Assembly: GCA_034190875.2 (NCBI GenBank)
Contig: CM067356.1
Span: forward strand, 18,342,206-18,406,205
Source of the DNA: Urechis unicinctus
Taxonomy: Eukaryota; Annelida; Polychaeta; Xenopneusta; Urechidae
Length of the DNA: 64,000 bases
Direction: 5' to 3'
Shown: piece by piece, positions 1 through 10,300 of the stretch
Layout: the number at the start of each line of letters is the position of its first letter
Position numbering within the stretch: the first letter of the stretch is position 1
Notes under the pieces: generated by a model
What the model was told of the DNA's origin: nothing
Databases searched by the model: none
The model's input: the letters and a program-made list of their open reading frames with translations, nothing else
Translations under genes and position numbers: made by a program

Positions 1-29
1 ACCAAAGAGTCCACAAGACCGCAACCCAA

Positions 30-2107
30 TGCCACGTCTGCAGCAAACCACTCAGAACCGACCGGGTCCATGACCACTGCCACATAACCGGTAAGTACAG
101 AGGGCCAGCCCGCAATGTCTGCAACCTAAAGCTTAGGTTGAGCCCCAAGACAACCCCCATCCCCGTGGTCTTCCACAATCTGAGGGGTTATGACTCCCAT
201 CTCCTAATGCAGGGCATAAGCAAGGTCGAGAGAGACATCAACTTTATACTCAACAATATGGATATGTATCCCTATCCCTCGGAGAGCTCCGCTTCATAGA
301 CAGTGGACAGTTTCTCCTGGCCTCCCTCGACAAGGTGGTCTCAGCCAACAGCCTAGACGCCTTCACCGTGACGGCAGAGTATGAACCAGACCAGACAAAG
401 CAAGGGTTACTATTGCGCAAGGGGTCTTCCCCTACGAGTTCATGGACAGCTGGGATAAGTTTGATTCTCCCCTCCCGCCCATCCAAGACTTCTACAGCGA
501 GCTCTTGGAGCAGGACATATTCCACACAAACTACGCCCACGCACAAAAGGTCTGGAGCACGTTTGGTTGCAAGAACATGGGCGACTACTACGACCTCTAC
601 CTCCAGACAGATGTCCTCCTCCTAGCCGACGTGTTTGAAACCTTCCGGACCCAGCCCGTTACTATACCAGCCCAGGCCTCTCGTGGGACGCTCTACTCAA
701 AAGCACAGGGGTAAAGCTCGAACTCCTCACCGACTACGACAAACACCTCTTCACCGAGAAGGGTCTGCATGGAGGGATAAGTATGGTTTCGGGCGCCACG
801 CCAAGGCGAACAACCCCTGCGTAGGAGACTTCGACCAGGAGAAGCCCACGAGCTATATCCAGTACCTCGACGCCAACAACTTCTATGGATGGGCAATGAG
901 CCAGGCCCTACCTACCTCGAACATTGAGTTGATGTACCGGTCAGAGCCGCTATCCAGACTGGAGTATCCAGCTGAGCTTCATGACGACCACAACGACTAC
1001 CCCCTGACCCCAGAGCAGCTCCTAGTCCAGAATGAGTGGCTCTCAGACTACCAGAAAAACCTCCTTGACGAATACAGCGGCCACAGGGTCGAGAAGCTGG
1101 TCCCGAACCTGAGGAATAAGGAGAAGTACGAACTCCACTACAGGAACCTCAAACTGTATCTAGCCCTGGGGATGAGGCTGACCAAGATCCACCGCGCCCT
1201 ATCCTTCACCCAAAGCCCCTGGATGGAACCCTACATCGGAAGAACACAGATCTCCAAAAGGCTGCATCCAGCGACACTTCGAGATGGACTTATACAAACT
1301 AATGAACAACTCCGTCTTTGGCAAGACCATGGAGAACCTCCGCAAGCGGGTTGACATGCAGCTGGTCTGAGCTGCAGAAGGCAACAAAATAAGAAAGCTC
1401 ATCCCCAGCCTTGCCTTCGCCCGCCAGAAAATATTCGACGATGACCTGGTTGCCATCCACATCCACAAGGCCCACCTGGTCCTCAACCGCCCAGTCTACA
1501 TGGGGATGTGCATACTCGATCTGTCATAGCACTTCATGTACGACTTCTACTACAACACCATTAAGCCCCAGTACGGCTGTAACCTCAACCTACTCTACAC
1601 TGACACCGACTCCCTCCTCCTGGAGATCTGCACACCAGACATCTACGCCGACATGAAAAAAGACAGTGACCTATTCGACACCAGCAACTACGACCCAGCC
1701 CACCCGCTCCACAGCAACGAGAACAAGAAGGTTCTCGGAAAGATGAAGGACGAGTGCGGCGGTGTACCCATCAGGGAGTATGTAGGCCTGCGCCCAAAGA
1801 TGTACTCCATCCTGATATCGACCCGTTAGGAAATCAAGAAAGCAAAGGGCGTAAAAAAGTTAGTGGTCAAGAAACACCTGCGCCACGCCCAATACCTTGA
1901 ATCACTGTTCGACCAGAAGCTGTTCTTCCATGGGATTATCATGCTCCGTGACATGCTCCGTGACAGCCACAATATATATGGACTGCACGTTAACTGCTGG
2001 AACACCTCTCCCACACCCGACCCCACATCAAAGATGCACATCTCTCCCTCAACCCTGCCACCTCCACGATCAGGAGGTCATCCATCTTCACACATATGCC
2101 GGCTATA
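30..2107 (+). pseudogene. Polinton protein-primed family B DNA polymerase, broken
   Basis: This is the replicative polymerase of the element. Reading across frames, the order is: a Cys/His endonuclease-VII-like zinc motif (CHVCSKPLRTD then DHCHITGKYRG, positions 30-125); an exonuclease motif HNLRGYDSHLL (174-206); the palm motif A region YLDANNFYGWAMSQ (863-904); motif [15 protein letters not shown] (1308-1349); and motif C YTDTDS (1596-1613). A C-terminal stretch near EYVGLRPKMYSIL (about 1778-1816) follows. Frame changes occur near 285, 421, 650, 790 and 1275. In-frame stops sit at 1368, 1527 and 1827. About ten codons seem lost near 650. The 5' end is outside the window. It cannot encode a working enzyme. 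Family assignment is secure from the ordered motifs. Confidence 0.93.
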
Positions 2108-2354
2108 GTGAGACTGAGTGTGGGCTTCCTGAGCCGAGAGGGTACAGAGCGTAAAGGAGTGGTCTTCCTAGCCTGAGGGGGTTTGGGTGTGGGAGCGGCA
2201 ACACCATCTCCTCCCGGAGCAGCCGGCGACGTGGGGGCTTGGTCTTCCTAGCTCGAGAAGGTTTATCAGGCACGCCTTCCTCAGTCGTACCAGTCTCAAT
2301 GTGAGTCGCCACCCGGGCCTTCCTGCGACCTGGTTCACCGTATCCACAATCCAT
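2103..2354 (-). other. Unassigned basic open frame between polymerase and integrase remnants
   Basis: An open frame of 83 codons is rich in Arg, Lys and Pro (for example SRARKTKPPRRRLLREEM), resembling a nuclear-localisation or nucleic-acid-binding tail. It lies antisense to the polymerase end and in the same direction as the integrase, so it may be a fragment of another Polinton gene. I do not recognise a family, and the whole segment could simply be decayed intergenic DNA. Confidence 0.2.
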
Positions 2355-2367
2355 ACATAATGTTAGG

Positions 2368-2485
2368 TTATTTTTTTATGCCCTTCTGGCACTCTGCACA
2401 AAGCCGATTTACGATCCCCTGTTTATTCTTAAACCTGTGCATTGCACAAAAGTCAAATTACAGGGCCTGGCACAAGGGTCTCTCT
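2368..2485 (-). other. Possible zinc-ribbon remnant downstream of the integrase
   Basis: On the minus strand a short frame ends at a TAA at 2368-2370 and contains spaced cysteines: C, then CAMH, then CAEC about 18 residues later, in a basic stretch (RFKNKQGIVNRL). One in-frame stop interrupts it. The spacing is compatible with a small zinc-binding module of the element, but the piece is too short to assign. Confidence 0.22.
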
Positions 2486-2540
2486 TCGAGTAATATCCAG
2501 GGGCACTTTCCAGTTGCTTTCATTACTACCTCCATCCCTT

Positions 2541-3322
2541 TTATCTAATTGGTACTACCGTATCGGTCAGTGCCACAAGCAGCTCCTCCTTTACAAAGCC
2601 ACAGAGCGGTCCATCTAACAAATAGTATAGTACAGGCTCACCAGATTAAGTGACAGAGCGTCGAATCTGGTAAACAGAGTCAGTGGCCCGCCGCCGGTGG
2701 TCTTGCTCAACCTCACCAAGCTGGTAGAGGTAGTGAACGCCAACATCAGATGGAAGCTTTTGCTCTTTGACCCCCAGCAGGCGCCCTGATACGACTGAAG
2801 AGGGCTTTTGTGCAACTCGTTTTGCCTTTATAGCATCTTGGATATTCATCGATGGATATTCACACAGCCACGCCATGACTGATACTCCATGTTTTGCTAG
2901 AAGTAGATTCACTGCTCCCATAAACTCCCATCTGGGTTCCAACTGAAGTAGTTTAGGCCACCCCAGCGGTCCTCGCTTGTATATCCTTTCGAGTGCACCT
3001 GCGACCTCTTTAGCCTCTTTTGTAGTCAATGGCTCAGCTGCTTTGTAGCATGAGGCCACATCCACCACCGTTAGGGCATACATGTAAGTCCGGCGCTTCA
3101 CAACGTCATGAGGAAGAAATAAGAGATCGGCTTTGTGAACCTCATTAGGGACAGGGACATCAAACTTCGGTCTTGGAATGTGTTTTGACACTGGCAGGTA
3201 GATTTGCCATAGAGCTTGCTTTGTTAGCCACCCCCTGGAAACTTCCTCAGAAACCCTTGCTTCTGTTGCAAGCTTCTTGATAGCTGTAATGCCTTTCCAG
3301 TAGTTCTTAGGAATATAGTATA
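2541..3322 (-). pseudogene. Polinton retroviral-type (RVE) integrase, internally deleted
   Basis: This enzyme would insert the element into host DNA. The N-terminal part reads YWKGITAIKKLA through KQALWQIYLPVSKHIPRPKF, followed by the catalytic core (HKADLLFLPHD, then TVVDVASCYKAAEPL). The second catalytic aspartate position appears as Glu in LLQLEPRWEFMGAV. The frame then jumps to a linker (IQDAIKAKRVAQKPSS), skipping the region that would hold the third catalytic acid. I infer an internal deletion of some tens of codons. After a frameshift near 2650 the C-terminal module is recovered (GEPVLYYLLDGPLCGFVKEE) and ends at a TAA at 2541-2543. A stop precedes the N-terminal part, so no start is assigned. 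It is inactive as read. Confidence 0.9.
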
Positions 3323-3359
3323 ATTGGTGGTGTCATCTTATTCCAATAAAAGTGATCTT

Positions 3360-3767
3360 TTAAATGAGTGTCCGGAGGTGCAGACTTTGCTGGCTCTCCC
3401 CAGGCACAACCTGTTTAGGGTGTGAGGCCACCACTCTCTGCCTGTAGCAATACAATGCTAGTCCAAACACCCCCACTCTGCCGACAAACAAAGGTGATGT
3501 CGCCCACGTTGGCCAAGACTTAGTCAAACCCATCTGCCCTGCGGCAGACCCCGCTTCACCGCCCTGGTCAAACTGGGGGGCCAGATTTTCAGCCTGCCAC
3601 AGCTCTCTCAGAAGTCTATTTTGATTAGTTTTTCGAGCCGCAGCGCCCTTTCGGCTTGCCTCAACCTTTTTAGCGTCTTTTGTAGGTTTCTCCTTTGTCG
3701 CAGGTTGAGGTTGAGGCACAGGCTGATCACTAGTCACCGCCGTAATCTCTTGATTTGCATTCTCCAT
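3360..3767 (-). CDS. Small Polinton-associated protein with basic helical region
   Basis: An ATG-initiated frame of 135 codons lies between the integrase and the membrane-protein gene, in the same direction. Residues 1-30 are Pro/Gln-rich. Residues 30-60 are Lys/Arg/Ala-rich (KKVEASRKGAAARKTNQNRL), likely helical. A hydrophobic stretch (LFVGRVGVFGLALYCY) near residues 92-107 could span a membrane. The N-terminal half looks like conserved small proteins that sit beside the capsid/ATPase cluster in other Polintons, by recollection of the style rather than a database match. The C-terminal tail may be frame-shifted. Function unknown; a minor virion or membrane-associated role is only a guess. Confidence 0.45.
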   Translation of the reverse strand: MENANQEITAVTSDQPVPQPQPATKEKPTKDAKKVEASRKGAAARKTNQNRLLRELWQAENLAPQFDQGGEAGSAAGQMGLTKSWPTWATSPLFVGRVGVFGLALYCYRQRVVASHPKQVVPGESQQSLHLRTLI

Positions 3768-3861
3768 GTTACCTACTAATTTTGTTCCTCAAATTTACAG
3801 CACCCAGGCAGGTCCTCTGCAGGAGGGGTGTCGGACGGACGGTCACAGATGGCGGGGATGC

Positions 3862-4452
3862 TCACTCCAAATTGGCAGTACTTGGCGGTGTAAGGGCCGT
3901 GGTAAACAGAGCCAACATCATACCATAGCGATGATAAAGTTCACATGTGGCAGTTCTTAGTGCATGTCCGACAAACGCGTCAGTCTCGAGGTCTGTAATC
4001 AGATTTGGCTGATGTTCTGAGGGGATTGGCAGAAACATACAAGCAACGCCAGAAAACAGTTGGAGAACTGACTGCCCCAGAGTCCGTGTCATGCTAGCGC
4101 CCAGCCGAGCCTCATATTTGGCATAGAGCTTTGTAATCTCTTCATCGGACATTGATTCAATCTTTGCAGTTGACAGGTGCTGATCGCCGAGGTACTGATG
4201 GGCCTGACCCCCAGCTGTAACGGCAGCAAGCCTATCTCTCTTATAAGACATATCTACATCACGGTTGCCACGCAGTTCCGCTCGCTCAGTGGCCAGTGGG
4301 CTAGCCACGTCCTGTTCAAGGAGTTGATCAATAATGGTATCAGGATCCATGAATATACGTATACACCTTCGAAGTCTAATATATTGCACTGCTCCCCAGA
4401 TGAAGAAACCTAAATTGGTTACTGAGGCAGCGGCCGCAACCAATGCCAACAT
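3862..4452 (-). CDS. Conserved Polinton membrane-anchored protein of unknown function
   Basis: The frame starts at an ATG that overlaps the ATPase reading frame (a GTG lies just upstream) and encodes about 196 residues. The first 25 residues form a hydrophobic anchor (MLALVAAAASVTNLGFFIWG). The rest is soluble and rich in charged helices, including KIESMSDEEITKLYAKYEARLG and TLGQSVLQLFSGVACMFLP, and later DLETDAFVGHAL and CELYHRYGM. The tight overlap with the ATPase gene suggests co-transcription in the ancestral element. It is the least damaged gene here. No function is known to me; the position next to ATPase and capsid genes points to virion assembly. Confidence 0.55.
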   Translation of the reverse strand: MLALVAAAASVTNLGFFIWGAVQYIRLRRCIRIFMDPDTIIDQLLEQDVASPLATERAELRGNRDVDMSYKRDRLAAVTAGGQAHQYLGDQHLSTAKIESMSDEEITKLYAKYEARLGASMTRTLGQSVLQLFSGVACMFLPIPSEHQPNLITDLETDAFVGHALRTATCELYHRYGMMLALFTTALTPPSTANLE

Positions 4453-5082
4453 CACTTAAATTGACGGCATATGCAGTAGGATGATGAGTCTTCAGCAGCA
4501 GTTTTGCGTGCTTGGTCTTTGCTAGTAGCTGGCGTACTGTGCAACGTTCCTCACTGGTTGGAATCACATCATTCTCTCGTAGGGCGTCTTCAAACGAGTC
4601 ACGATCATTGGTGTGGAAAAGTGCCATCCAGCGGGTCTGTTTACGTATATCCTTCAGCACAGAATTTAATTTCTGGGTGAGGACCCAGACACTTTGCTGC
4701 GCATGGCGGCCGCTACAGGCCAGTTTGGATGACATGTCTTTCTTCTCGCTTTGGGCCTTTGTTGCCGAACAGTCATCAATAATGTAGAGGGTAGGCTCCC
4801 CCTTGAAGCAGTGGTAGAAAGCCCGCAAGTGGTCATGGAGCCGCTCCCCTGGGTCAACCATGTAACCTCTAAATCATCCCACACCCATGACCGCGTCTAA
4901 CAGGCCTCGTTGAAACGTATGGTAGGGCAGAGGATTACAATATGCTCGAAGGCACCGAAGAAGGGCCCTTCAAGTAGGTCGAGAATGAATGCGGTTTTCC
5001 CACATCATGTCTGCCCACAAACAATTGCAGAACAGAGACCATCTGGAAATGTAAACTCAATTTTTGGTTCATCAAAACCTTG
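4376..5082 (-). pseudogene. Polinton FtsK/HerA-type packaging ATPase, broken
   Basis: This protein would pump element DNA into capsids. The N-terminal part reads QGFDEPKIEFTFPDG. The P-loop region (about 4993-5022) reads CGQT, then an in-frame TGA, then CGKTAFILDLLEGPFFG, so a stop sits inside the Walker A motif. A second stop follows FNEAC near 4900. A frameshift near 4865 leads to the Walker B part (TLYIIDDCSATK), the arginine-rich SGRHAQQSVWVLTQK segment, and TRWMALFHTNDRDSFEDALR. It begins right after the capsid stop codon, in the same frame, without a convincing ATG, and overlaps the next gene at its C-terminus. Non-functional as written. Confidence 0.9.
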
Positions 5083-5866
5083 TTAGTAGACTGCGCTTAC
5101 GAACCTGCCATATTTAATGTCAAGCAGTGCATCCATAACAATATACATATAAACGTTCAATGCGCCGGCCGCCTGTGATTTTTGTGTGATCTGAATGGTG
5201 ATACTCTCAGACGCATTCTCCATGGCCCTGCCACTACCATGCAGTGTAGAGTTGATTGGGGATGACCTCAATGGTCATCTCTTTGGGTTGAGGCGCCTTG
5301 GGGGTCTTCATAGAGCAGTAGGATACTCTTCATGCTGCGAGCAGGCACGTTCAGGTTGATGTTCCACAGTGTATCTTTTTTATTGTATACAAGCTTTCTG
5401 AGACGAAGCACACGGTCATATAGAATCCAGAGCCGACCTGTGTACTGGGTGCGTGTCATACTCCAGCGAGATGCCATCAATTTTGTAGCTGGCGTCGGTG
5501 TCGCCTGTTGCGTGAATTACGCGGTTGTAGTCGTTGAACGTTAGCTCGTATTCCAGTCTGTCATTAAGCGCGCTCTGGTAGAATGGCATGTGGCTCTCAA
5601 GGAGTTCAAAGTCAAGTGGAATGTAGAACCTATTACTATACACATCGGCTACGGCCTTGTCCTCTTCCGCGGTCTCATCCTTGTCTCCTGCCCGAATTCG
5701 TATCTTAGTGGTGTTTCTGTCATCTGATGTGTCGATGCCCTGGTACTGGAGGCCCTGTCTCTCCTGTGCAGTCCGGTTTATGCAGGACCTCGACCGCGTG
5801 AAAAATGGAACTTACACGGGTGGTTCCGGCCCCGGAATGTTTACGCTTAAGGACCTCTATGGATAA
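5083..5866 (-). pseudogene. Polinton major capsid protein (double jelly-roll), internally deleted
   Basis: Read from high to low coordinate, the remnant holds an N-terminal arm with TSDDRNTTKIRIRAGDKD, the conserved NRFYIPLDFELLESHMPFY, DRLEYELTFNDYNRVI, then after a frameshift near 5460 TQYTGRLWILYDRVLRLRKL and LWNINLNVPARSMKSILLLY. A second shift near 5270 leads to the C-terminal strand region (AAGALNVYMYIVMDALLDIK) and ends SAVY-stop at 5083. These blocks match the order expected for Polinton capsid proteins, but the middle is too short, so I infer an internal deletion around 5230-5290. A stop also interrupts the first residues near 5818. Its stop codon abuts the ATPase gene. Confidence 0.85.
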
Positions 5867-6015
5867 AGACCCTGGAGGTTGGTAGTATATGTAATAGTGG
5901 TTCCCTCTGCCCCTACCCCTGCGACTCGTGGGCCTCCCCTACCCCTACTCCCTGTGACTCGTGGCCCTCCGATAGGCTACCCGTTGTTAGTTCGCCAGCG
6001 GGAGACTCCAGCTCT

Positions 6016-6346
<331 letters not shown>

Positions 6347-6378
6347 TAAATATGAGACCGGACCAACGTCCATGACCG

Positions 6379-6405
6379 CCCCCCCCCCCCCACCACATAA
6401 CTCCC

Positions 6406-6438
<33 letters not shown>
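6379..6438. repeat. Poly-C tracts
   Basis: Two nearly pure cytosine runs, 11-12 bases and about 30 bases, are separated by a short A-rich spacer. A matching G-rich run lies at 6538-6555 and another C run at 6849-6868. Such tracts can form quadruplex or i-motif structures and are error-prone in sequencing. Confidence 0.9.
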
Positions 6439-6440
<2 letters not shown>

Positions 6441-6550
6441 CAATGTAACCACCCCCCTCCCCACCGAGCAGTACAGCATAACATAGCTAGACTATGTATG
6501 GAGGTACCTAATATCAAGCACACCTTGCAAGTGTTTCCGGGGGGGTGGGG

Positions 6551-6818
6551 GGGGGCGGAACTTGGCCTTATTCTGGATAGGGGTGTGCCGCGGGACCTCG
6601 AAAACCCGTACCCGTCGTACAAGGTCAAAATGGCTAAAAGCATACCCCGTCGTACAAGGTATTATGCGAACGTATAACCCGTCGTACAGCTTCAATCTGA
6701 AGGTTATACATTTGCAAACATACCCCGTACGTACGGGGTATGAGGCCCAAAAACCCGCCGTACAACGGGTCGAGAGGCCGAATAAGCATACCCCTATCCA
6801 GAATCAAGTGCGCCCCCC
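6551..6818. repeat. Foldback-like element with inverted ends and central palindrome
   Basis: The left arm (6551-6588) contains TTCTGGATAGGGGTGTGC. The right arm (6786-6818) contains its imperfect reverse complement GCATACCCCTATCCAGAA. Inside is a perfect 24-bp palindrome at 6719-6742, whose half is CATACCCCGTAC. A motif near CCGTCGTACA recurs about four times. The flanks are G- and C-homopolymers. This could be a small non-autonomous transposon or a decayed element end. No target-site duplication is evident. Confidence 0.5.
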
Positions 6819-6819
6819 A

Positions 6820-7387
6820 TATATACTACCTCTATACACTTAAGTACCCCACCCCCCCCCCCCCCCCCGGGCAAGTGTTATAACGAGGGTTTTCTCAAAG
6901 GTGCTTTGCTTGCTGAACGCTTCTCTGGTTGCGTGTTCCTCGTCGGGATATCCCTGTATTTACCCATCTCACCGGTTTCATAGCATATGCAAAGACGGAC
7001 AACACCGCTGGGTTGCCCAGTCTAAGGGTCGACAAACTCGGCTCCGCATCCTCGTGTTTTCCCCGTATCACCCACTTGATCATGCGTGAACAAGCACCTA
7101 TGCTGTGCAATGAGTGCACATTTTTCATTGCATCTGAGGAGGTCTTTGTTTAATGTCAAGGTTGAGTGCAGAACCCGTGCTCGCTTGGCGGCGCGGCTAC
7201 CTGCCCCGTTATTGATCGGTCGAATCACGAGCTATGGAGTGCCACTGACCCGGGAGTGACCACATTTGCGATCTACCTTTATCAAGACTGAATCACCAGC
7301 TGGCGGGACTTGCTCGACTTTGATCCGCCCGTATTGGGAACAACTGTATTTAGTGTATTTGGTGTTTTCTTGTGCGTATGGATTAGA
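6820..7387 (+). other. Presumed 5' flank of the FkbM methyltransferase gene
   Basis: No convincing coding sequence is visible. Short open frames on both strands (for example around 6901-7230) lack recognisable motifs. An in-frame stretch without ATG runs upstream of the chosen start at 7388, so part of this DNA is probably 5' untranslated sequence. I see no clear TATA box. Confidence 0.4.
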
Positions 7388-10300
7388 ATGAGGCGGTACT
7401 ATTCGATCTTCGGCTGTTTATGCTTTGCGGCGACCTTGTGGTTCGTTCACCGAATATTAAACTCACTAAGCGGAGCCTCAGGACCGAGCAGCGGGCATCA
7501 CCGATTCGCGGGCCATTCGCCTCTGTACAGCATTCAAAAGCCAACGGGCAAGCGTCAAATTGAGGATTTCTTTGTTGTGGACACTGCTGTGCATGAGCTC
7601 GTTCAGGGACTCGTTGATGATAAAGTCAGTGCTTACCACCCTGAATTAGTTCAAGTAATAAGAGGCTATTTTCTTGATGCTCCTCGAGGACGCATGACCA
7701 AGTTCAGTCATAGCATCTATCAAACATTACAAGCACAGAAGGTAGACGCACTCCTAAAAAAGGTGAGTTACATTATCAGAAACGCACTCCTAAACAAGGC
7801 GAGTAACATTGACAATAACAGTAAAGCACTCCTTAACAAGGCGAGTAACATTATCAGTAACGCATTCCTTAACAAGGCGAGTAGCATTATCAGTAACGCA
7901 TTCCTTAACAAGGCGAGTAGCATTATCAGTAACGCACTTCTAAACAAGGCGAGTAACATTGACAATAACAGTAACGCACTCCTAAACAAGGCGAGTAACA
8001 TTAACAGCAGCAGTAACGCACACTTTAATAAGGTTATTAACATAAACGCAATCCTGAACAAGGTAAGTATCAGTATTAGTAACGCACTCCTAAAAAAGGT
8101 AAGTAACATTAACAATAACGCACCCCTGAACAGGGTTAGTAACATTAACAGTAGCAGTATCGCACTGCTAAACAAGGTTAGTAACATTAACATTAGCAGT
8201 GCGATACTGGGTTAGTAACATTAGCATTAGCAGTGCGATACTGGGTTAGTAACATTAACATTAGCAGTGCGATACTGGGTTAGTAACATTAACATTAGCA
8301 GTGCGATACTGGGTTAGTAACATTAGCATTAGCAGTGCGATACTGGGTTAGTAACATTAGCATTAGCAGTGCGATACTGGGTTAGTAACATTAACATTAG
8401 CAGTGCGATACTGGGTTAGTAACATTAACATTAGCAGTGCGATACTGGATTAGTAACATTAACATTAGCAGTGCGATACTGGATTAGTAACATTAGCAGC
8501 ATCGCACTGCTAAAAAAGGTTAGTAACATAAACAGCAGCAGTTACGCGCTTCTTAACAAGGTAAGTAACAGTATCAGTATTGCACCCCTAAACAAGGTTA
8601 GTAACATTAACAGTTGCAGTAACGCATTCCTAAATAAGATTAGTAACAGTATCAGCAACGCACTCCTATACAAGGTTAGTAACATTAACAGTAGCACCCC
8701 TAAACAAGGTAAGTATCAGTAACATTAACGCACCCCTAAACAAGGTAAGTATCAGTAACATTAACGCACCCCTAAACAAGGTAGGTATCAGTTACATTAA
8801 CGCACCCCTAATCAAGGTAGGTATCAGTTACATTAACGCACCCCTAAACAAGGTAGGTATCAGTTACATTAACGCACCCCTAAACAAGGTAGGTATCAGT
8901 TACATTAACGCACTCCTAAACAAGGTAGGTATCAGTTACATTAACGCACTCCTAAACAAGATGAGTAAAATTTATAGTTATAGTCTCTCTGTTAATCTCT
9001 CTGCCTACCTAACTAGGCACTCCTCTCTCTTCCTCTGTCTCTGTGTCCCTCTCACTCGTTAGTCCCCAACCCTCCCTCCCTCACCCCGTTTCCCACAATC
9101 TGTCATTTTTTCTTTCTCTCTCTGCCTTCTACCTCTTTCTCTGCTCTCTCTTTTCCACTTTATTCCCTCTCTCACTTTTTCTCTCCGCCCCCCCCCCCAC
9201 ACTTTCACCATCTCGTTCTCACTCTCGCTCTTTCCCTCCTCACTCTCTCTCTCACACACACACTCTCTCTCTCTCCTCTAGTTCTCTCTGTCTGTCTCTC
9301 TATCTCTCTCTCTCCTTACTCTCTAATTTTTTTGTCTGTCGCTCCCTCTCTCTCATTTCATCTCTCTTGTCATCTCTCACTCTCTCTCTCTTTCCCCTAC
9401 TTTCCCTCCCCCTCTCTCTTCTTCTCTCTGTATCACTCTCACTCTCTCTCCTTCCCTCTCTCCCTCTCTCTCTCTCATCAGAGCTTCGTCCATCGAGGGC
9501 GGTGACATTCTGGAACATAAATTCGGGTTTTGACGATACCTGCATAAATTTTAATAAGATAGTGGCGTCAATTAGATAACGGCGCTGATAAGATATGGGC
9601 GTGGTTGAAATAGCTGCTTAGATGAGTTAGGGTAGCCGCTCGATGCCAAAGGTTGTGATAATTACAGAATTGATCATTTGAATCAATTTAATGATTACAA
9701 AAACATTTTCAGATATGCATCGAATAGCATCTTTTTCGTTGATAACTTAATTGTGAATAATTTTAATATGAATTTCTAACATCGTCAAGAACACTCATCA
9801 GGGTTATATACACGACCCATTACGCCAATATGATGGATGTCGATGTTTGTTGCAGAAAAATGGATTTTTCGTGGAGTGTGGCGCTCTCGACGGCGAGAGA
9901 TCGTCAAACACTGTTTGGCTGGAACAAAAGAGGGGCTGGACTGGATTGCTCGTAGAGATGGACCCGTTTTTCTACCTCCAATTGTTGGGGAAAAACCGCG
10001 ACTCTTATAGCATAAATGCATGTCTGAGCCCCGAACGACACCCTCTCATTGTAAGTTGTGACTGCTAGATCTAATGTCAAAATGCTGCATGATCGTAGTG
10101 CTTTATCTAGCCGGAGTGTGTGCGTTTTCAGATGCAGTTTTACGAGGATTATGGTGGCCATGGTAATCTCGTTATGGGAGAGTCTAAGGATTTACTGAGC
10201 CATCCCCGTACATACTGCTTCCCTCTATTCTCGCTAATGCTCGCCTTGAATCGTAGCCACATCGATTACTTCTCACTGGACGTGGAGGGAGCCGAGATGG

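Larger units (their letters stand above)
1..5880. mobile_element. Decayed Polinton/Maverick element (partial, truncated at both ends)
   Basis: Six gene remnants in this block belong together in Polintons, the large self-synthesising elements related to double-jelly-roll viruses: family B polymerase, integrase, packaging ATPase, major capsid protein and two small conserved proteins. The polymerase reads on plus; the rest read on minus as a compact cluster in which capsid, ATPase and a membrane protein abut or overlap. The polymerase, integrase, ATPase and capsid genes are broken, so the element is a fossil. The left end lies outside the window. No terminal inverted repeat is visible at the right, where the coding region gives way to a TG microsatellite. 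The block is more GC-rich than the rest of the window, which fits a foreign origin. Confidence 0.92.

Noticed and set aside
7310-8215. Single-exon 301-codon version of the FkbM N-terminal frame
   Set aside because: It begins at a TTG, runs past a strong donor at 7762 into the minisatellite and lacks the catalytic domain; the spliced model from the ATG at 7388 is better. The extended part is discussed as possible alternative exon.
9043-9579. 178-codon Ser/Leu/Pro frame
   Set aside because: Generated by the CT-rich tract inside intron 1 of the FkbM gene.
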